Positions 61,481 to 64,000 of a DNA stretch of 64,000 bases are shown in pieces. The notes below the pieces were generated by a model that had not been told where the DNA came from, ran no database searches, and saw nothing but the letters and a program-made list of their open reading frames with translations. The stretch is taken from assembly GCA_018873245.2 (NCBI GenBank), contig JAEMBT020000008.1, positions 7,470,238 to 7,534,237 of the forward strand, given 5' to 3'. The first letter of the stretch is position 1; the number at the start of each line of letters is the position of its first letter. The DNA comes from Archegozetes longisetosus (taxonomy: Eukaryota > Arthropoda > Arachnida > Sarcoptiformes > Trhypochthoniidae). Made by a program: the position numbers and the translations under genes.

Positions 61481-64000
61481 ATGCCTGGCTACGAGTTGGA
61501 AAGATTTGTCGATTTATCTCAAAGAGAAAAGGTAGAATTAACATGTAGTATATGTCAGGACATTTTCCGCAACCCTGTTGTCACCAATTGCTGTTTGCAA
61601 ACGTTTTGTGAAGAATGCATTACTGGTTGGCTTACGACTCACAATACCTGTCCTTATGATAGAAAAAAGTTGAAAGCCAGTAATCTATTGCGTCCTCCGA
61701 GGTACGAATTTTTACTTTAAGTTCACGTGCAGAATATATGTTATTAGAATTGTTTTCGAGTGAATACTATGAACAATTTTATTACTATTTGTTTTGTTAA
61801 AGTGTTCGTATGTGCAATAATAGTTCTGCATCCGCTTTCTAAGAATACTGTAGCTTTTTGTCTACATTGTTCATGTTATCGATACTTGAACTTAGAGTGT
61901 GATTGATAACAGAAAATCAACTAACCACGCATGAAATTTTAATATTCCTATTCTGACTATAGATAAAATATTTCTTAAAAGAACGCAGCAAGTGAATGCT
62001 ATAATACCTATAGTTTATCTCGTTAATTAGCAAACAATCTTACTTAGAGTTGCCACCTCTAACTCGGTTCGAAGCTAGAGAAAAATAATCAAAAGGGACC
62101 CTTACAAGTTCCATAGTTTTTAACCCTTCAAATAGTTATACTTCCATATTTAAATCATTTTTATTAATGTTTTCAACAATTATTTTGATATTAGTTCCAT
62201 TTCAATCATCAATTGAGACAATTATTTAAAAATTTTCCAAATATAGGTTTAATATAATATTATAAGATATCGAAATTTTAATATAGATCTACCAAAAGTT
62301 TTATTTCAGTCTAATTTGTAACTTTATCTAAAAACAATCTCCGCTTTGATTAATCTGACTAAAAATATAGTGTTTATCTAAATCTTTCAATATTTAATGA
62401 AAAGACATTTTTTATGTTGAGTAATAATTTTTTTCTATAAACTATTCTTTTAATAAAATTTTTCAAACCAGTCCCGTTATTTAATAGCCACACCTCGTAT
62501 TTTACTAGAAAACGAACTTTTGTAACTTCAGAGCCTGAAGCTCAAGCTTAAGGCTGAGAAACAAGCCTCGAAACTAGAGTGGTGACACTTTTAATCTTAT
62601 TATTGATTTTGAAAAACTGTAAAAATGAATAAGAAATCATTTTTATCAAAAGCATTACTTTCATTGCGTTTCTTATTGTTTAATTGGGATTCGTTCTTGA
62701 ATTTGAAGAATAATTCCTGAGAAACAATTGTGTTCCCTTTTCTTTATGATGATCAAGTCTAAATTTTGAATAATTTTCAATAACTTTTGACAATTCAATT
62801 AATTCCTTGAAAGAATAGATAAGTTGCTGCTTTATTGCCATTCACTCATCCGGTTCTTTCAGAAATACTATTCAGTTAATAGGTCAAATTTTCATTATAG
62901 ACTTTTGGTAAATATGTTGGGAAATCTGAAAATTCAATGCGATTTCAAAGAGAAAGGTTGCGACAAAGTGGTAAATTTGGAAAATCTTGATAATCATCTC
63001 TTATCATGCGGTTTTAATAAGAAATTTTGTAAAGAATGTGAATGTGAAATACTCGATGATCACAATTGTGTTCAAAGCCTACTCGAAGTTAATAGTTACC
63101 TAAGAGAAGATCTTTATTCTGCCCTTAATAAAAATGAAACTCTTTCTCGTAAATTACAAGATTTGAAGTTGGAAACTGAAAGCTATTTGCAAACAATACA
63201 AGAACTTTCAAATGCTAATCCTTTGAAATCTGAGACATTTTCGAAAGTAAGCAAAAACCTTTCACTTCAAACAATGACAGATTTTTTCTATTAATGAATG
63301 AGTGAGTAATTCTTTTAATATTCACAATTAGTTATCCAATTATCAAATACTGGTTGAGTCTCGAAAATATTTGGATACCCCTCTTGTGAACAGTATGAAC
63401 ACTTCGGAAGATGTAAAGAATAAAATTATTTATATCGTCAAAAGTGTGTTAAGGTATGAACAGAACATTTCTGATGTTTGCAAGTCTGTCAAAGAACTAA
63501 TTGAATCTGAATTCGACGGTTTGTGGCATTGCTCTGCTTTATATGATGACATTGGATGCCATTTTTTTACATTTGATGACGTATTTCTTGTTAGTCTTAT
63601 CTTTGGAAAACTAAGGATTACTGTTCATAAAGTCTACGATGATGTGAGTCATTCTTTGATTGTATTTTACCGCTATTTTGAAACCTTGAAATACTTTGAT
63701 ATAGTAGTGACTAATGTGATTAGCGATGTATTAAAAGCTTAAATTGACAATACATACCAACAATGCTATTGCATAAATTTGCAAATCAATCAAGAAGAGT
63801 GATTAAGAAATTTCTAAATCCGCTTTTAAGTGCGATGGTTGCTTGACATGACTAAATGAAAAGTCACTTTTATGTTTACAGAGTATTACTTCTTAATTTT
63901 GTCAGGAAAGCTCTGAAATCAATATTGAGATCGTTATTTGTGATGATCTGAGTTGGATAATTGTGAACTGTTGAAATTAATTTAAATATTTTACCTGTTG
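61481..64000 (+). CDS. RING - zinc finger - coiled coil - dynein-light-chain-like gene, copy 3 (3' end beyond window)
   Basis: Exons 61481-61701 (221 nt), 62901-63246 (346 nt) and 63332-63643 (312 nt) join in phase exactly as in the two minus-strand paralogues. The RING starts MPGYELERFVDLS. Its ligands are Cys22, Cys25, Cys38, Gln40 in place of His, Cys43, Cys46, Cys57 and Asp60. Exon 2 has the TRAF-type zinc finger (CDFKEKGCDKVV, HLLSCGF, CKECECEI, DDHNC) and a longer coiled coil. Exon 3 has the first LC8-like domain (ISDVCKSVKELIESEFDGLW, WHC, FGKLRITVHKVYDD), ending at a GTGAGT donor. The fourth exon, with the second light-chain domain, is expected near the window end. Text resembling its start (LSGK..., then SEINIEIVICDD) appears around 63890-63960, but in shifting frames, so it may be degenerate. 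A MITE sits in intron 1. Confidence 0.8.
62046..62596. mobile_element. Putative MITE in intron 1 of the RING copy 3 gene
   Basis: The outer ends form an imperfect inverted repeat: TTAGAGTTGCCACCTCTAAC at the left; at the right, reversed, AAAGTGTCACCACTCTAG, continuing TTTCGA(A/G)GC in both. The core is GTTGCCACC / GGTGACAC-like. A local hairpin (AAGCTCAAGCTTAAGGCT) lies near the right end. Boundaries and target duplication are uncertain. Confidence 0.4.

Noticed and set aside
1..64000. Search for tRNA, rRNA and CRISPR arrays
   Set aside because: No T-loop GGTTCRANNCC with a matching acceptor stem, no rRNA core sequences, and no spaced direct repeats were seen. A tRNAscan or Infernal run would be decisive.

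Overview
This is an AT-rich, gene-sparse stretch of animal nuclear DNA. Genes are split by GT-AG introns. The gene content is arthropod: a gustatory-receptor-like gene, an ionotropic glutamate receptor fragment, an SLC46-type transporter, a cysteine-rich haemolymph-type secreted protein, RING ligases and an RCC1-plus-kinase gene. I infer a chelicerate, most likely an acariform mite, but that rests on family resemblance and not on a species match. There are no operons, CRISPR arrays, rRNA genes or recognisable tRNA genes.

Layout. 1-308 is a foldback repeat, followed by about 8 kb with no supported gene. 8.6-12.2 kb holds exons of a multi-span membrane protein (+). 14.5-16.4 kb is a GILT-type thiol reductase (-). 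16.7-19.0 kb is a zinc alcohol dehydrogenase (+) with a one-base frameshift. 19.8-21.2 kb is a small secreted basic protein (+). 21.6-22.0 kb is a deleted mariner. 23.7-25.4 kb holds a possible terminal exon and a dispersed repeat. 26.4-30.7 kb is a broken ionotropic receptor (-), with a foldback element and a Tc1 relic between its parts. 31-36 kb is repeats and a deleted Tc1-like element. 36.3-42.2 kb holds two tandem RING genes (-) with hAT relics between them. 42.7-44.3 kb is a decayed RCC1-kinase gene. 45.2-48.2 kb is a gustatory receptor interrupted by a hAT element. 50.2-51.4 kb is a nearly intact mariner. 53.9-55.0 kb is a secreted cysteine-rich gene with one stop. 55.9-57.7 kb is an SLC46-like transporter (-). 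57.9-60.4 kb is MITEs, repeats and hairpins. 61.5 kb to the window end is a third RING gene (+).

The most interesting content is a three-member paralogous family of putative E3 ubiquitin ligases. The architecture is N-terminal NRDP1-like RING, TRAF-type zinc finger, coiled coil, and then two domains resembling dynein light chain (DYNLL/LC8). Exon lengths and phases are nearly identical across copies: 221-224, about 307-346, exactly 312, and exactly 318 nt. One copy is intact, one carries two in-frame stops, and one runs off the window. A second notable point is the hAT insertion, whose 8-bp target duplication falls exactly at the end of a gustatory-receptor exon, next to its splice donor. Several otherwise well-preserved genes carry a single frameshift or stop. 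That suggests either sequencing or assembly error or ongoing decay.
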